DNA of 64,000 nucleotides, taken from NCBI RefSeq assembly GCF_022763245.1, contig NZ_JALEGV010000005.1:62001-126000 (forward strand), read 5' to 3'. Shown piece by piece: positions 37,693 through 47,571 of this stretch. The translations under genes were made by a program, and so were the position numbers. Each line of letters starts with the position of its first letter. Positions within the stretch are counted from its first letter, which is position 1. Source of the DNA: Oricola sp. (GTDB lineage: Bacteria; Pseudomonadota; Alphaproteobacteria; Rhizobiales; Rhizobiaceae). Below the pieces are notes generated by a model that saw only the letters and a program-made list of their open reading frames with translations, did no database searches and had not been told where the DNA came from.

Positions 37693-38865
37693 CTATCGCT
37701 TCGCCCCGTAGCCCACCGCTTCCCGCTTCTCGTCCTCGGTGATGAAGCTTGCCCCCTCCAGCCGCGCCCAAAAGGCGTCGCGTTCGCTCGACAGGCCGGG
37801 AATGGCGTCGATGTCGGGGGTGAGCCGCACGCGTCCGGCGCCGAAGGCCCGGGCGAAGGCGTCGGCCGTGCGCGTCACCATCGGCAGCACGGTCAGGCGG
37901 TAGAAGGCGCGGTTGGCCTCCGCGTAATTGGCATAGGTGGCGTCGCCCGGAATGCCGAGCAGCATCGGCGGCACGCCGAAGGCGAGCGCGATGTCGCGGC
38001 TGGCGGCGTGCTTGGCCTCGACGAAATCCATGTCCTTCGGGGTCATCCCGATCGCCCGCCAGTCGAGCCCGCCCTCCAGCACCAGCGGCCGGCCGGCATT
38101 GGCGGCGCCGGCATAGTCGGCCTCCAGGTCGCGCTTCAGCCGCTCGAACTGTTCCGGCGCCATGTTGCCGCCCTCGGCGGGCGCATAGACCAGCGCGCCG
38201 GAGGGCCGTGCCGCATTGTCGAGCAGCGCCTTGTTCCAGGCGCCGGCGGCGTTGTGGATGTCGAGCGCCATCAGCGCCGCTTCCAGCGGGGCGAGGCCGC
38301 GCAGGTCGTCGAGCGGGTGGAACCGGCTCAATTGCAGCAGCCGCGTCACCCCGTCCTCGCCCTCGAAGGGAATGCGCCGCTTCGCCGTCCCGGCGCGATG
38401 CTCGACCGCCGCAGGCCATCCCTGATCGTCGGTGACGACCGACACCCGGTCGGGCCGCAGCAGATAGAGCGCCGCGCCGCCGCCCTCGCCCGCCCGTTCC
38501 ACGAAGGCGTCGCCCGACAGCAGCAACTGGCCGTAGAGCGCTTCGAGAAACGCCGCGCGGCTGTCGCGCTGGTTGGGCCTGTCGATCAGCGCCAGCAACT
38601 CGTGCTCGGGCACTTCCCGGGCGCCCTCATGGGCGAGCCACGGCACCGCGGCGGCCGCCTCGGCGGTCAGCGTGACGCAGCGATGAACGACCGGATTGCG
38701 CATGAACCCTTCGCGCGACAGCGCCGCGTAGGAGGCCGACGTCCAGGCGGCCGGGCCGGCGCCATGCATGGCGACGAAGCCGTAGGACGCGGCTTTCGAT
38801 TCCGCGGGACCGGCCGCGCGGCCGCGCTTCAGCCAGCGGATGAGGCGGTTGGAGGATTGATTCAT
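37693..38865 (-). CDS. GTA g3: portal protein
   Basis: This 390-residue HK97-type portal starts MNQSSNRLIRWLKRG. It has the family segments FMRNPVVHRCVTLTAEAAA, RAAFLEALYGQLLLSGDAFVE, HPLDDLRGLAPLEAA, and the end GVPPMLLGIPGDATYANYAEANRAFY. Twelve copies should form the ring at the DNA entry vertex. It is followed by the REP-like element and g3.5. Large terminase g2, which should lie directly upstream, is 2.75 kb away because of inserted cargo. Confidence 0.95.
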   Translation of the reverse strand: MNQSSNRLIRWLKRGRAAGPAESKAASYGFVAMHGAGPAAWTSASYAALSREGFMRNPVVHRCVTLTAEAAAAVPWLAHEGAREVPEHELLALIDRPNQRDSRAAFLEALYGQLLLSGDAFVERAGEGGGAALYLLRPDRVSVVTDDQGWPAAVEHRAGTAKRRIPFEGEDGVTRLLQLSRFHPLDDLRGLAPLEAALMALDIHNAAGAWNKALLDNAARPSGALVYAPAEGGNMAPEQFERLKRDLEADYAGAANAGRPLVLEGGLDWRAIGMTPKDMDFVEAKHAASRDIALAFGVPPMLLGIPGDATYANYAEANRAFYRLTVLPMVTRTADAFARAFGAGRVRLTPDIDAIPGLSSERDAFWARLEGASFITEDEKREAVGYGAKR

Positions 38866-38944
38866 GGAATGGGTCCAACTCGTTGATTGTCGAATCAAAA
38901 AGGGGCCCGAAGGCCCCTCGTTCATCGCGGTGCGTCGCGCCGTG

Positions 38945-39382
38945 TCAGGCCGCCACGCCCTCGCGCTCGTCATAGGCTTCGCGCGCGGCGCGGATCTCGT
39001 CGTGCTTCTGGCCGGCCCAGCCGATCAGGCCGGCGAGCGGCGTCAGCACCGAGCGGCCGAGGCCGGTCAGGCGGTAATCCACCGAAGGCGGCTTGGTCGG
39101 ATAGACGGTGCGCGTCACCAGCCCGTCGCGCTCCAGCGTGCGCAGCGTCTGGGTGAGCATGCGCTTGGAAATGTCGCCGACCTCGCGCTGCAGGGCGCTG
39201 AAGCGGCGCGGCTCGTCCGACATGGCGACGAGGATCAGAAGCGTCCACTTCTCGCCCACCCGGTCGAGCACGTCGCGCACCGGGCAATTGGCCGTGTCCA
39301 CGCCCTCGCCCGACATGCGCGCGAACTCGCGGAGCACCTCCGCCGCGGTGTCGGGCAGGTTACCTTCCTGTTCCCTGGTCAT
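38945..39382 (-). CDS. HxlR-family regulator (YtfH-like)
   Basis: This 145-residue winged-helix protein has the HxlR signature: Cys33 in CPVRDVLDRVGEKWTLLIL, then RFSALQREVGDISKRMLTQTLRTLERDGL. A redox-sensing Cys at this position is known in related regulators. It is divergent from qorB, as ytfH is from ytfG in enterobacteria, and probably represses qorB through the 87-base gap. It is on the same strand as the GTA genes, 79 bases upstream of the portal gene. A TTG start further up is possible but overlaps the promoter. Confidence 0.88.
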   Translation of the reverse strand: MTREQEGNLPDTAAEVLREFARMSGEGVDTANCPVRDVLDRVGEKWTLLILVAMSDEPRRFSALQREVGDISKRMLTQTLRTLERDGLVTRTVYPTKPPSVDYRLTGLGRSVLTPLAGLIGWAGQKHDEIRAAREAYDEREGVAA

Positions 39383-39469
39383 CAAAAACTGCCTCCTTCC
39401 GGAGCCTTTTCGTTGGTGGTATCGAAAAGAGACCATACCTCCAATCGAGACCAAAGAAAAGGAAATCCC

Positions 39470-40357
<888 letters not shown>

Positions 40358-40405
40358 GGCCCCACGTCTCCCGCCCGCGCTTCGCCGCGGCGCTGGCTGC
40401 CGACC

Positions 40406-40426
40406 GCCTCCCCAAAAAGGGGAGGC
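40406..40426 (+). terminator. Hairpin downstream of qorB
   Basis: GCCTCCCC (40406-40413) and GGGGAGGC (40419-40426) form an 8-bp stem with an AAAAA loop. There is no T-run downstream. It may terminate or stabilise the qorB transcript, or be another short palindromic repeat. Confidence 0.45.
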
Positions 40427-40529
40427 CCTGGGCGTCCGTTTTCGCAGCGGCAGGTCCGGGAGATGCTTGATCCGACGAGAAGATTGGGCTTTCCTGACAA
40501 GTCTTGACGGGCTTGGGGGAGCAATTCGG

Positions 40530-41570
40530 ATGCAACGCAGGCAGGTGCTTGGTCTTCTCGGCGGTGCCGGGGCAACGTTTTCGACTTCGTCCACACGTGT
40601 TCTGGCAGCCGGCCAGCCCGACTGCGAAGCAAAACGAATACTGTCCTCCACCCGTTTCACCCGGAGTTACGTTCGCCAGCGCGAGGGCGCGATGACCGGC
40701 AGCTGGAACTGCGTCGTCGTCGCCTCCCGGCAGTGGATCCAGGGGCGGGACTACCCGCGCAAGACGACCAACCTGATCCACTATGACGACGGCCGCCTGA
40801 GCTTCGAGGGAACCGGCCAGTCCCCGTCGACAATCACGTTCCACTTCCCCAGGCCGAGAAACCATCCGAATGCGCAGCCCAGCACCGACGGCTTCTATTT
40901 CGACCATTATTCGTTTGCGCATGCCCGCCTGAGTTTCGACCTCGGGAAACCGGCCAACATCAAGCGCTTCAACAAGATCAACTATCACCAGATCAGCCAC
41001 ATCCCCGACTGGTTCATCGACAGGATCTTCAATGCCAGGAAGATGCGCGTCGACATCATCACCAATCACGGCGAGGATTTCGGCGGCATGGAATTCGACA
41101 TCACCTATCTGCGTTCGCATATCGGGCAGCTGTGGACCGACACCCGCGAACGCCTTCAGGCCGCGAAGGTCGCCGGCGGATGCCGCGACGCCGACGCCGA
41201 TTCGATGCAATGCGTGATGACGACCGCCACGGTCGACATGCTCGGCCGACCCGACGACGGCTTCGAACTGACCGCGATGCGGCGCCTGCGCGCGCATTTC
41301 GGCCATCAGACGGACGTGCTCGCCGATTATGTGACAACCAGCCGCGCCCTGCTCGCCCGGCCGCGCACGCTCGGTTTCCGGCTTGCGCTCCTCGCCTTCT
41401 ACGCGACCACCATCCTGCCGACCACGGCGCTGGTGCGCATCGGCGCGCTCGGCGCCGCCCGCGCGACCTACCTCACCGGCTTCGCGGCCCTGAAGACGGT
41501 GCTTCGCCACCGTGGACACCTCCAAGGCCGCGGCACAGCCGCCCGGCGCGTTCCGACCGCGCCGATCTGA
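40530..41570 (+). CDS. Unknown exported protein with Tat-like signal
   Basis: This 346-residue protein starts MQRRQVLGLLGGAGATFS, a twin-arginine-type signal; the ATG follows GGGGGAG at ~9 bases. The mature part has a beta-rich N-terminal section and three Cys (near residues 32, 60 and 216), plus an IHYDDGRLSFEG segment. A hydrophobic C-terminal helix lies near residues 283-306. I recognise no family. It could be a folded cofactor protein because of the Tat signal. It lies between qorB and large terminase g2, opposite the GTA strand, converging on g2 with 47 bases between stops. Confidence 0.6.
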   Translation: MQRRQVLGLLGGAGATFSTSSTRVLAAGQPDCEAKRILSSTRFTRSYVRQREGAMTGSWNCVVVASRQWIQGRDYPRKTTNLIHYDDGRLSFEGTGQSPSTITFHFPRPRNHPNAQPSTDGFYFDHYSFAHARLSFDLGKPANIKRFNKINYHQISHIPDWFIDRIFNARKMRVDIITNHGEDFGGMEFDITYLRSHIGQLWTDTRERLQAAKVAGGCRDADADSMQCVMTTATVDMLGRPDDGFELTAMRRLRAHFGHQTDVLADYVTTSRALLARPRTLGFRLALLAFYATTILPTTALVRIGALGAARATYLTGFAALKTVLRHRGHLQGRGTAARRVPTAPI

Positions 41571-41617
41571 TCCCCGGACACCAACGACGCCCCGTCGCCG
41601 CCTTCCCGCCAAGACCC

Positions 41618-42934
41618 TCAAAGCCCCCTCACCCGCGGTTCGCCGCGGCGCGCGAGCAGCAATTCGCTCAGCGCCCAGACCAGCGCGTCGAGGCGGTCGG
41701 GCGAGCGGCCGGAGGCGAGGCCTTCGGGGCTGAAGGCGCACATCTCGTCTTCCAGCGCGCCGAGGCCCGCCGCGTGCGTCACGCGCCCCTGTTCGTAGAG
41801 CGCGGCGACCGGTTCGGCGCGCAGCCACTTGGCGCGCCGGGCATGCACCTTGCGCAGCGCCACGCGCGGATCGACCTGGCGGATCACGGCTTCCACCATG
41901 TCGCCGCCCTGGTTCACCTCGGCGATGATCACGTCCGCGCCGAGCTTCTCGTAGAGCGCCACCGCCTCCGCCGCCCAGCGCGTCGGCTTGGCGGCACGCA
42001 GGCTCGCGTCGGCGATCACATGGGCGCGGCCGTCACTCCACAGTCCCGCCGCGACGATGCCGCAGGCGTCCGAGGTCGCCTTGGAACCGGCCGGCGGATC
42101 GACCGCGACGACGATGCGCAGGAAGTCGCCCGGCGTCGGGCCGCGCACCGCGTCGAGCTGGCGGCGCGACCACAGCGCGCCGTCGGTCTCCTCCAGGATC
42201 TCGGCATGCAGTTCCTGCCGGCCGAGGCTGGTGCCCTCGTATTTCGCGCGCACCGTCTCCAGGAAGCCCGGTGCGAGATTGGCGGCGTTGTCATAGGTGG
42301 AGCCGCGCGTCACCGCCGTCGCCCGGTCGGCCGCCAGCTCGCGCAGCAGGTCCACCGGCTTCGGCGTCGTCGTCACGCAGGCGCGCGGATCGCGGCCGAG
42401 CCGCAGGCCGAGCATCGCCATGTCCCAGGTCTGGCGGGCATAGCGCCAGGCGGCCAGTTCGTCGGCCCACAGCAGGTCGTGCTGCGGCCCGCGCAGGCGC
42501 TCCGGCTCCTCGGCCGAAAACAGCACGGCGTAAGCGCCGTTCGCCCAGGTCACGCGGCGCAGCGTCGGCTGGAAGACCGGCCGGCCCAGCAGCCGCCCCT
42601 GCGCGGTCACGTCGCCCTGCCAGCACACCGACAGAAGCCCGCTCTCGCCGCGCACCATGATGTCGCGCGCGTCGCCCAGCGTCGGCGCGATCAGCGCCAC
42701 GCGGCCGGCGCCGCGCTTGATGCGGGCGCGCACCCATTCGGCGCCGCTGCGCGTCTTGCCGAAGCCGCGCCCGGCCAGGATCAGCCAGGTGCGCCAGTCG
42801 CCCGGCGGCGGCAATTGCGCGTCGCGGGCGAAGACGCGCCAGGTCCGGCGCAACAGCATCCGCAGCGCGACGTCGTCACCGTCGCGGATCCCCGCCAGCG
42901 CCGCCGGCGGCAAGATGTCGATCAATGAGCTCAT
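41618..42934 (-). CDS. GTA g2: large terminase subunit
   Basis: This 438-residue packaging motor has an ATPase domain with Walker A AGRGFGKT (residues 54-61) and Walker B LLWADE (Asp158, Glu159), then a coupling Thr region TTTPKP. An RNase-H-like nuclease domain starts with VVAVDPPAG (Asp near 275) and has IIAEVNQGGDM and RLDALVWALSELL. It packages host DNA into GTA heads. The frame overlaps g1 by 59 bases, as is usual for terminase pairs. Confidence 0.95.
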   Translation of the reverse strand: MSSLIDILPPAALAGIRDGDDVALRMLLRRTWRVFARDAQLPPPGDWRTWLILAGRGFGKTRSGAEWVRARIKRGAGRVALIAPTLGDARDIMVRGESGLLSVCWQGDVTAQGRLLGRPVFQPTLRRVTWANGAYAVLFSAEEPERLRGPQHDLLWADELAAWRYARQTWDMAMLGLRLGRDPRACVTTTPKPVDLLRELAADRATAVTRGSTYDNAANLAPGFLETVRAKYEGTSLGRQELHAEILEETDGALWSRRQLDAVRGPTPGDFLRIVVAVDPPAGSKATSDACGIVAAGLWSDGRAHVIADASLRAAKPTRWAAEAVALYEKLGADVIIAEVNQGGDMVEAVIRQVDPRVALRKVHARRAKWLRAEPVAALYEQGRVTHAAGLGALEDEMCAFSPEGLASGRSPDRLDALVWALSELLLARRGEPRVRGL

Positions 42935-43331
42935 CGAGGGTCCTTTGCGCCTCGGCGATGTCCGCCGGCGTCAGGGTGACGTGGGCGTCGCCCTCGCCGA
43001 TCAGGCCGCCGCAGGTCGGGCAGGTGCCGCCGGTCTTCAGGGCGGCGCTCGCGTTTCGCGCGGCGCGCGGCGCGGCCTGGCGCGCCAGGCGGTCGGCCGC
43101 CCGCCATTCCTGCAGCCCCTCCTCGTAAGCCGTGCCGGCGCGGTGCGCCCGGTCGAGGAAACTCGCCGGCGTGTGGCGGTGCACGCCGAGCACCCGGGCG
43201 ATGCCCGTCTTGCCCAGCCCCTGCCGCCCGAACTCGCGAAACCGCGCGACCGTCTCCTCGTCCTCGACCAGGATCGGCGGCGCACCGCCCCGTCGCGACG
43301 ACCCGGCCCGTCTCGGCATGTCCGCTTGCAT
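42876..43331 (-). CDS. GTA g1: small terminase subunit
   Basis: This 151-residue protein is the first gene of the structural cluster. It has a helix-turn-helix-like N-terminal region (VARFREFGRQGLGKTGIARVLGVHR), a central coiled segment, a Cys pair CPTCGG near residues 104-108, and a C-terminal helical region ADIAEAQRTLDELIDRHL. A CxxC motif is also known in other GTA small terminases and may bind zinc. It recruits g2 and does not specify strict packaging sites in GTAs. The ATG follows AAGGG. Confidence 0.8.
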   Translation of the reverse strand: MQADMPRRAGSSRRGGAPPILVEDEETVARFREFGRQGLGKTGIARVLGVHRHTPASFLDRAHRAGTAYEEGLQEWRAADRLARQAAPRAARNASAALKTGGTCPTCGGLIGEGDAHVTLTPADIAEAQRTLDELIDRHLAAGGAGGDPRR

Positions 43332-43800
43332 GGCTCACCCTTCCCGCAAACAAAAAGGCCGCAACGGTCCCCCGTCCGGCCTTCGAGCCTCTCACCGGCC
43401 CATTTCTGCGATTGTGCCTGCACCCTACCCGACCACCGTGACGGCGTCAAGGATTTTTTTCCTATTCTTTTGACGATGCTGTTCGCCATTCGCTGGCGTT
43501 AGCTTCCTGCGACGTCACCTACAGGTAACGGCACTTCCTCCGCGGCATCTTAGAATCTGAGCATTTCGGCGCGAATTGAATTCCAGAAATGCGATTTCCT
43601 TTGAAAAATCCGCAATTCGAAAAATCTAATCGCCTCACGCTATGAAGCATGAACTATTGCTTCAAAACAAAATAACATTAATTGATATCACAATGTATAC
43701 ATGGAAATTTGATAATTATAAGATAATCAAATTCATCTTCATGATTTAAATTATAAATCACGCTCCAATTGCACTTTCGTTCATTCTCAATCTTCCGCAA
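43332..43800. other. 469-base gene-free AT-rich region upstream of GTA
   Basis: No plausible gene occupies this gap. The first ~110 bases stay GC-rich. From about 43560 to 43800 the sequence becomes strongly A/T-rich, with many A and T runs and no ribosome site. It should contain the GTA promoter and the end of the DUF3800 transcript, which runs into it from the other side. I saw no clear sigma-70 boxes or CtrA site. Confidence 0.6.
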
Positions 43801-44670
43801 CTAATCAGAACTCTTCAACCTAGAAGCATCCCATTGCGCAAGCGCATGGTCCACGTCCACAGTTGATCTGGCCTCAATCACTCTCCGCATTGCTGCGACG
43901 TAGCGATCCATGTTCCGCTCGTCATAATGGCGGAAAAAGAACCTATTCTCACCCTCTAACGTCAGTCCAAGATCACCTTTGATCGTACGATTATTGCCGA
44001 CAAGCGTCGAAAGTGATCTACGCATCGCCTTGCCTTCCGAGTGTCTTTCAACATGCCTTCCCCACTCCCAAGCGATAAAATCAGCGGCGTGGAAAATTCC
44101 TTCCATTTCGTGTTTTTGTACTGTGAAAAGACGACCATACGAATATCGGTCTCGCAAGACATCCGCCTCTTGGGTGCCCTCAATATATCGCATGAAGCGT
44201 ATCAGCCCCTTCTGCCCCTCATCACCAGATTCCAATATGAAAGAGATTGAGTCCTTCGCGGACCGCCGCTGCGAGGCGAAGCGCCCCAAACCATACATGC
44301 ACATATGACACATGAAACCGTAAGGGGAGCGAAGCAGGTTTAGCATTTCTTCGCTCACTCTTCCCCGGTTCGCTTCTTTGGGCATTGGCTCGGTTATCAA
44401 ATCATCAGCGCATGAAACCGTGACGATATAAGAAGCATAGCTTCTAATGATCTCCACCATACCCTTCATGACGACACTTACTTCATCGTCAGAAATTCCA
44501 GAAAAGTCCCGTTTTCTCGCGTTTAGGTCGGTCATGTGAAATACGCGACCATCCATTAGGCGCTCCCATTTGCGGTTCGCCTTCAGCGCGTTGTCATAGC
44601 CGAACGCAACTCCGGCTACAGCAAACACGCCTTTTGAAGATCTCCCAGCATCAATACCGGCACGCAACAC
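43801..44670 (-). CDS. DUF3800-like protein in AT-rich island
   Basis: About 289 residues. The pattern fits DUF3800: an N-terminal Asp in RAGIDAG followed by VFAVAGVAFG, a FHMTDL strand-helix, a central ISFILESGDEGQ, and a C-terminal IFHAADFIAWEWGRHVE. These acidic residues form an RNase-H-like site in the family, which often occurs next to mobile elements and defence genes. I chose the GTG at 44670 because AAGGGGAG lies ~8 bases upstream; an ATG at 44736 would extend it by 22 residues. The lower GC and mixed codon use unlike the neighbours suggest horizontal acquisition. Confidence 0.72.
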   Translation of the reverse strand: MLRAGIDAGRSSKGVFAVAGVAFGYDNALKANRKWERLMDGRVFHMTDLNARKRDFSGISDDEVSVVMKGMVEIIRSYASYIVTVSCADDLITEPMPKEANRGRVSEEMLNLLRSPYGFMCHMCMYGLGRFASQRRSAKDSISFILESGDEGQKGLIRFMRYIEGTQEADVLRDRYSYGRLFTVQKHEMEGIFHAADFIAWEWGRHVERHSEGKAMRRSLSTLVGNNRTIKGDLGLTLEGENRFFFRHYDERNMDRYVAAMRRVIEARSTVDVDHALAQWDASRLKSSD

Positions 44671-44696
44671 GGAAACGTCTCCCCTTGCTTTCGGCG

Positions 44697-44915
44697 CTAA
44701 CGCTGCCGAAACATCGAATCCTTGTACAAATCCCACATACTCACTGGATCACTAACATTCCTTCGGTTGGGTGGCACAAGTCGTATGCTCTTAAGCATTC
44801 GTTGCGCATTCTTGCTGCCGACCTCATCCACGAACGTCCTTGCCGGCGTATCCCCCCAATTGCCCCGCCCGCGTTTCGCGCGTAGTCTCCGCCTGTCGCA
44901 GTGGAAATTCGCCAT
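44697..44915 (-). CDS. Possible small gene before DUF3800
   Basis: This 72-residue frame is on the same strand, ending 26 bases before the DUF3800 GTG. The last ~45 residues (from FVDEVGSKNAQRMLKSIRL) look protein-like; the first 25 are Arg-rich and may be non-coding. No ribosome site stands out. It may be a short partner gene, or the remnant of a longer gene cut at the junction near 44830 between AT-rich and GC-rich sequence. Confidence 0.35.
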   Translation of the reverse strand: MANFHCDRRRLRAKRGRGNWGDTPARTFVDEVGSKNAQRMLKSIRLVPPNRRNVSDPVSMWDLYKDSMFRQR

Positions 44916-45045
44916 GCCTGTTGTCCTCGGGCGTCAGCAGAACGCCCCGCATGCCAAGGCCCACAAATGGTGGCCGCCGCCCCGGTGAGCGGCGCGCCCG
45001 CTGGCGCGAGCCGACCCTCCGACACCTCTTCAAAAGGACGACACC

Positions 45046-46167
45046 ATGACCGCGGTCGAACATCTGCGCGATGCGCGCGTTCTGCGCGTGACCTTCGAAA
45101 ACGGCGCGCAGGCCGATTACCCCTTCCTCTGGCTCCGGGACAATTGCCCGAGCGGCTTTCACCCGCAGACCCAGGAACGCATGCAGGACCTGCTGGCGCT
45201 GCCGGCCGGGATCGGCGTCGACAGCGCCGCGATCGAGGACGGCGCGCTCGCCGTCGCCTGGGAGGCGAGCGTCCACCGCAGCCGCTTCCCGCTCGACTGG
45301 CTCGCCCGGCACAGGCCCGGCACGCCGCTCGACGATCCGGCCGACATCGCGCCGCGACTCTGGCGCGCCAAAACCGGCCTGGCCGGCATGCCGCGCGGCG
45401 ACGCGGCCGCGCTCCTCGCCGACGACGTGGCGCTGTCGCACTGGATGCGCGAGACGCGCGCCCACGGGCTGGCGCTGGTCGAGGGGCTGCCCGCCGACCA
45501 GAAGGCCGGCATGAAGGTCGCGCGGCGGATCAGCTTCCTGCGCGAGACGAATTTCGGCACGGTCTTCGAGGTGAAGTCGAAGCCCAATCCGAACAATCTC
45601 GCCTACACCGCCGTGGCGCTGCCGCTGCACACCGACCTGCCGAACCAGGAATTGCCGCCCGGCTACCAGTTCCTGCACTGCCTCGCCAACGAGGCGCTGG
45701 GCGGCGGCTCGGTCTTCGCCGACGGCTTCGCGATCGCCGACAGCCTGCGCGCGCAGGAACCGGCGCTGTTCGACCTCCTGTCGACCCGCTCGATCCCCTT
45801 CCGCTTCCATGACGGCGAATACGACATCCGCCGCCGGCAGAAGGTGATCACGCTCGACGAGGCCGGCGCGGTGACCGAGATCTGCTGGAACGCGCACCTG
45901 GCCGAGACCTTCGACATGCCGGCCGGCGAGATGGCCGCCTATTACGAGGCCTATCGCGCCTTCATGGCGACGCTGCGCCATCCGAAATGGGCGGTGGAAT
46001 TCGCGCTGAAGCCCGGCCAGATGGTGGTGTTCGACAATCGCCGCGTGCTGCATGGCCGCGCCGCCTTCAACCCGACCACGGGCCGCCGCCACCTGCGCGG
46101 CTTCTATGTCGATCGCGGCGAGTTCGACAGCCGGCTGCGGGTGCTCGCGCGCCCGCCGGGCGCCTAG
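45046..46167 (+). CDS. Gamma-butyrobetaine/trimethyllysine-type dioxygenase (TauD/TfdA fold)
   Basis: This 373-residue 2-oxoglutarate/Fe(II) dioxygenase has a short N-terminal domain (1-95, with YPFLWLRDNCPSG) and a jelly-roll domain. Iron ligands are His195 and Asp197 (LHTDLPNQE) and His336 (RRVLHGRAAF), with a 2-oxoglutarate-binding Arg near 348-351. Family members hydroxylate gamma-butyrobetaine to carnitine or trimethyllysine. The N-terminal zinc site of animal BBOX is only partly kept (Cys34, His39). No carnitine genes lie nearby. AAAGGA stands 8 bases before the ATG. Confidence 0.8.
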   Translation: MTAVEHLRDARVLRVTFENGAQADYPFLWLRDNCPSGFHPQTQERMQDLLALPAGIGVDSAAIEDGALAVAWEASVHRSRFPLDWLARHRPGTPLDDPADIAPRLWRAKTGLAGMPRGDAAALLADDVALSHWMRETRAHGLALVEGLPADQKAGMKVARRISFLRETNFGTVFEVKSKPNPNNLAYTAVALPLHTDLPNQELPPGYQFLHCLANEALGGGSVFADGFAIADSLRAQEPALFDLLSTRSIPFRFHDGEYDIRRRQKVITLDEAGAVTEICWNAHLAETFDMPAGEMAAYYEAYRAFMATLRHPKWAVEFALKPGQMVVFDNRRVLHGRAAFNPTTGRRHLRGFYVDRGEFDSRLRVLARPPGA

Positions 46168-46168
46168 C

Positions 46169-46648
46169 TCACCCGTCCGCCTCGGCCGGGACCAGCGTGC
46201 CGGTCGCGCCCGGCACGGTCTGGCCGATCCAGCGTTCCAGCGTCCGGGCCGAACTCTCGGTCGCGTTCCAGGCCCGGGCCGCCTCCACCGCCGCCTGCCG
46301 CAGATCGTCGAAATGCGAGACGGCGAAACGGATCGCCGCGCCGACATCCGCCGGCTCCAGCGTGTCGAACACGGCGGGCCGCGCGCCGAGCGAGCGCGCC
46401 AGCTCCACCATCCAGCCGCTCGACGGCATGACCAGCACCTTGCCGAGCATCAGCGCCTCGATGAAGATGCCCGAGCCGTGCACCGCGTAGCGCTGTCCGT
46501 AGGGCAGCACCACGATGTCGAGCCCGGAGAGAAACTCGTAATACGCCCGCGCGCTCAGGTCTCCCGACACGAGGGTGACATGGTCGTGGGCGGAAAGCGC
46601 CCGCTCATGTGCTTCGGCCAGGGCGCCGATCAGCTTTTCCAGCCGCCC
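46169..46648 (-). pseudogene. Truncated glycosyltransferase (GT4-type C-terminal fragment)
   Basis: The frame is open from 46648, where a TGA stops it upstream, to the stop at 46169. It encodes about 159 residues. They match only the C-terminal Rossmann half of a GT4-like glycosyltransferase: VSGDLSARAYYEFLSGLDIV, LPYGQRYAVHGSGIFIEALM with the donor-binding Glu, and AAIRFAVSHFDDLRQAA. The N-terminal half and start are missing. Sequence between 46649 and 46782 shows no recognisable remainder, so the gene was probably cut by the rearrangement that placed the RF2-like gene here. Confidence 0.7.
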
Positions 46649-46782
46649 TCATTGCTCGTTTTCGCTGCGTTTCCGTTCGACCGGCGACGATGTCCCGTCG
46701 TGGACGGCTCATCTGTGGAATGTCGGATCGCCTCTATGCCATCGGGCACACACTGCGCGGCTTGTTTCCCGGCATGCGCGCC

Positions 46783-47571
46783 TTACGGCCTGCCGCCCGA
46801 ATAGAATCGCGTCGCGGCCTCCAGGAACGCGTCGATGTTCCCGTCCAGGACGTCGAGAGGCGCCCGCGACAGGTGGCCGGTGCGGGTGTCGCGCACGATG
46901 TCCTTGTCGGGCACGTAGCGGCGGACGACGCCGAAGCCGCCGGCATGAGCGGGCGCGCGTTCGGGTTCGCGCGCCTTCAGGTCGAGTTCGTAGAGGCGCG
47001 AGCGCAGCATGGTCCGCGCGTGCGCGATCTTTTCGTCCCGCGTCGCGCCGACATTGCACGTCCCCGCCAGCCCCGTCGGACCGTGGATAATGCGGATTCC
47101 TGCTTCGTCGGCCGCGCCCCGACGCCTGCCTGCCTCCGTGGCCGGACAGTCCTCGACGCGGCAATCGGCTTCGGCGAGCGCGACCGCGCCGTCATCGGCG
47201 AGTTGCGGATAGACATGCACGAGGGCGCCCGACGTCTCCCGCATTCCGCGCGTGTCGAATGGCGAGACGCGCAGCATACCGTGCCAGCCGCTGTCCGTCT
47301 TCAGCCAGCCATAGGCATTGTGCCCCTTGATCAGCAGCACCGCGTGCTCGATTCCCGCTGTTTGCGCCGTCCGGCGCTCGACAATGTCGACATCAAAGCC
47401 GCGCTGTTCGGCCCACCGGCCATACATGCGCTGCACCATGGCAGCGAGATTGGTCGATTCCACGCCGGAATGGGCGGGGCGAATGTCCACATAGGCATCG
47501 TTGATGTCCGCCTCGCCCTGAAGCAACGCCTCGACCGAGGCACGATCCGGCATGTCGTCTTGTCCAGCCAT
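46783..47571 (-). CDS. Release-factor-2-like protein lacking the GGQ motif
   Basis: This 262-residue protein aligns with RF2 from the end of domain 1 onward: LLQGEADINDAYVDIRPA, MVQRMYGRWAEQRGFDV, LLIKGHNAYGWLKTDSGWH, RLYELDLKARE and VRDTRTGHLSRAPLDVLDG. The stop-codon-reading tripeptide SPF is kept (103-105, RVSPFDTRG). Where RF2 has GAGGQHVN, this protein has EAGRRRGAA, so the catalytic GGQ is gone. Domain 1 is absent. I use the ATG at 47571; TTG at 47610 is possible. It may bind ribosomes without hydrolysing peptidyl-tRNA, or be decaying. The chromosomal prfB must be elsewhere. Confidence 0.75.
   Translation of the reverse strand: MAGQDDMPDRASVEALLQGEADINDAYVDIRPAHSGVESTNLAAMVQRMYGRWAEQRGFDVDIVERRTAQTAGIEHAVLLIKGHNAYGWLKTDSGWHGMLRVSPFDTRGMRETSGALVHVYPQLADDGAVALAEADCRVEDCPATEAGRRRGAADEAGIRIIHGPTGLAGTCNVGATRDEKIAHARTMLRSRLYELDLKAREPERAPAHAGGFGVVRRYVPDKDIVRDTRTGHLSRAPLDVLDGNIDAFLEAATRFYSGGRP

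Noticed and set aside
40364..40450. Another copy of the REP-like family near the qorB end
   Set aside because: It shares only general GC hairpins, not the ordered blocks of the three accepted copies; listed as a hairpin only.
43490..43800. Possible small RNA or attachment site in the AT-rich gap upstream of the GTA
   Set aside because: No promoter-terminator pair, stable hairpin, tRNA end or matching repeat elsewhere in the window was seen.
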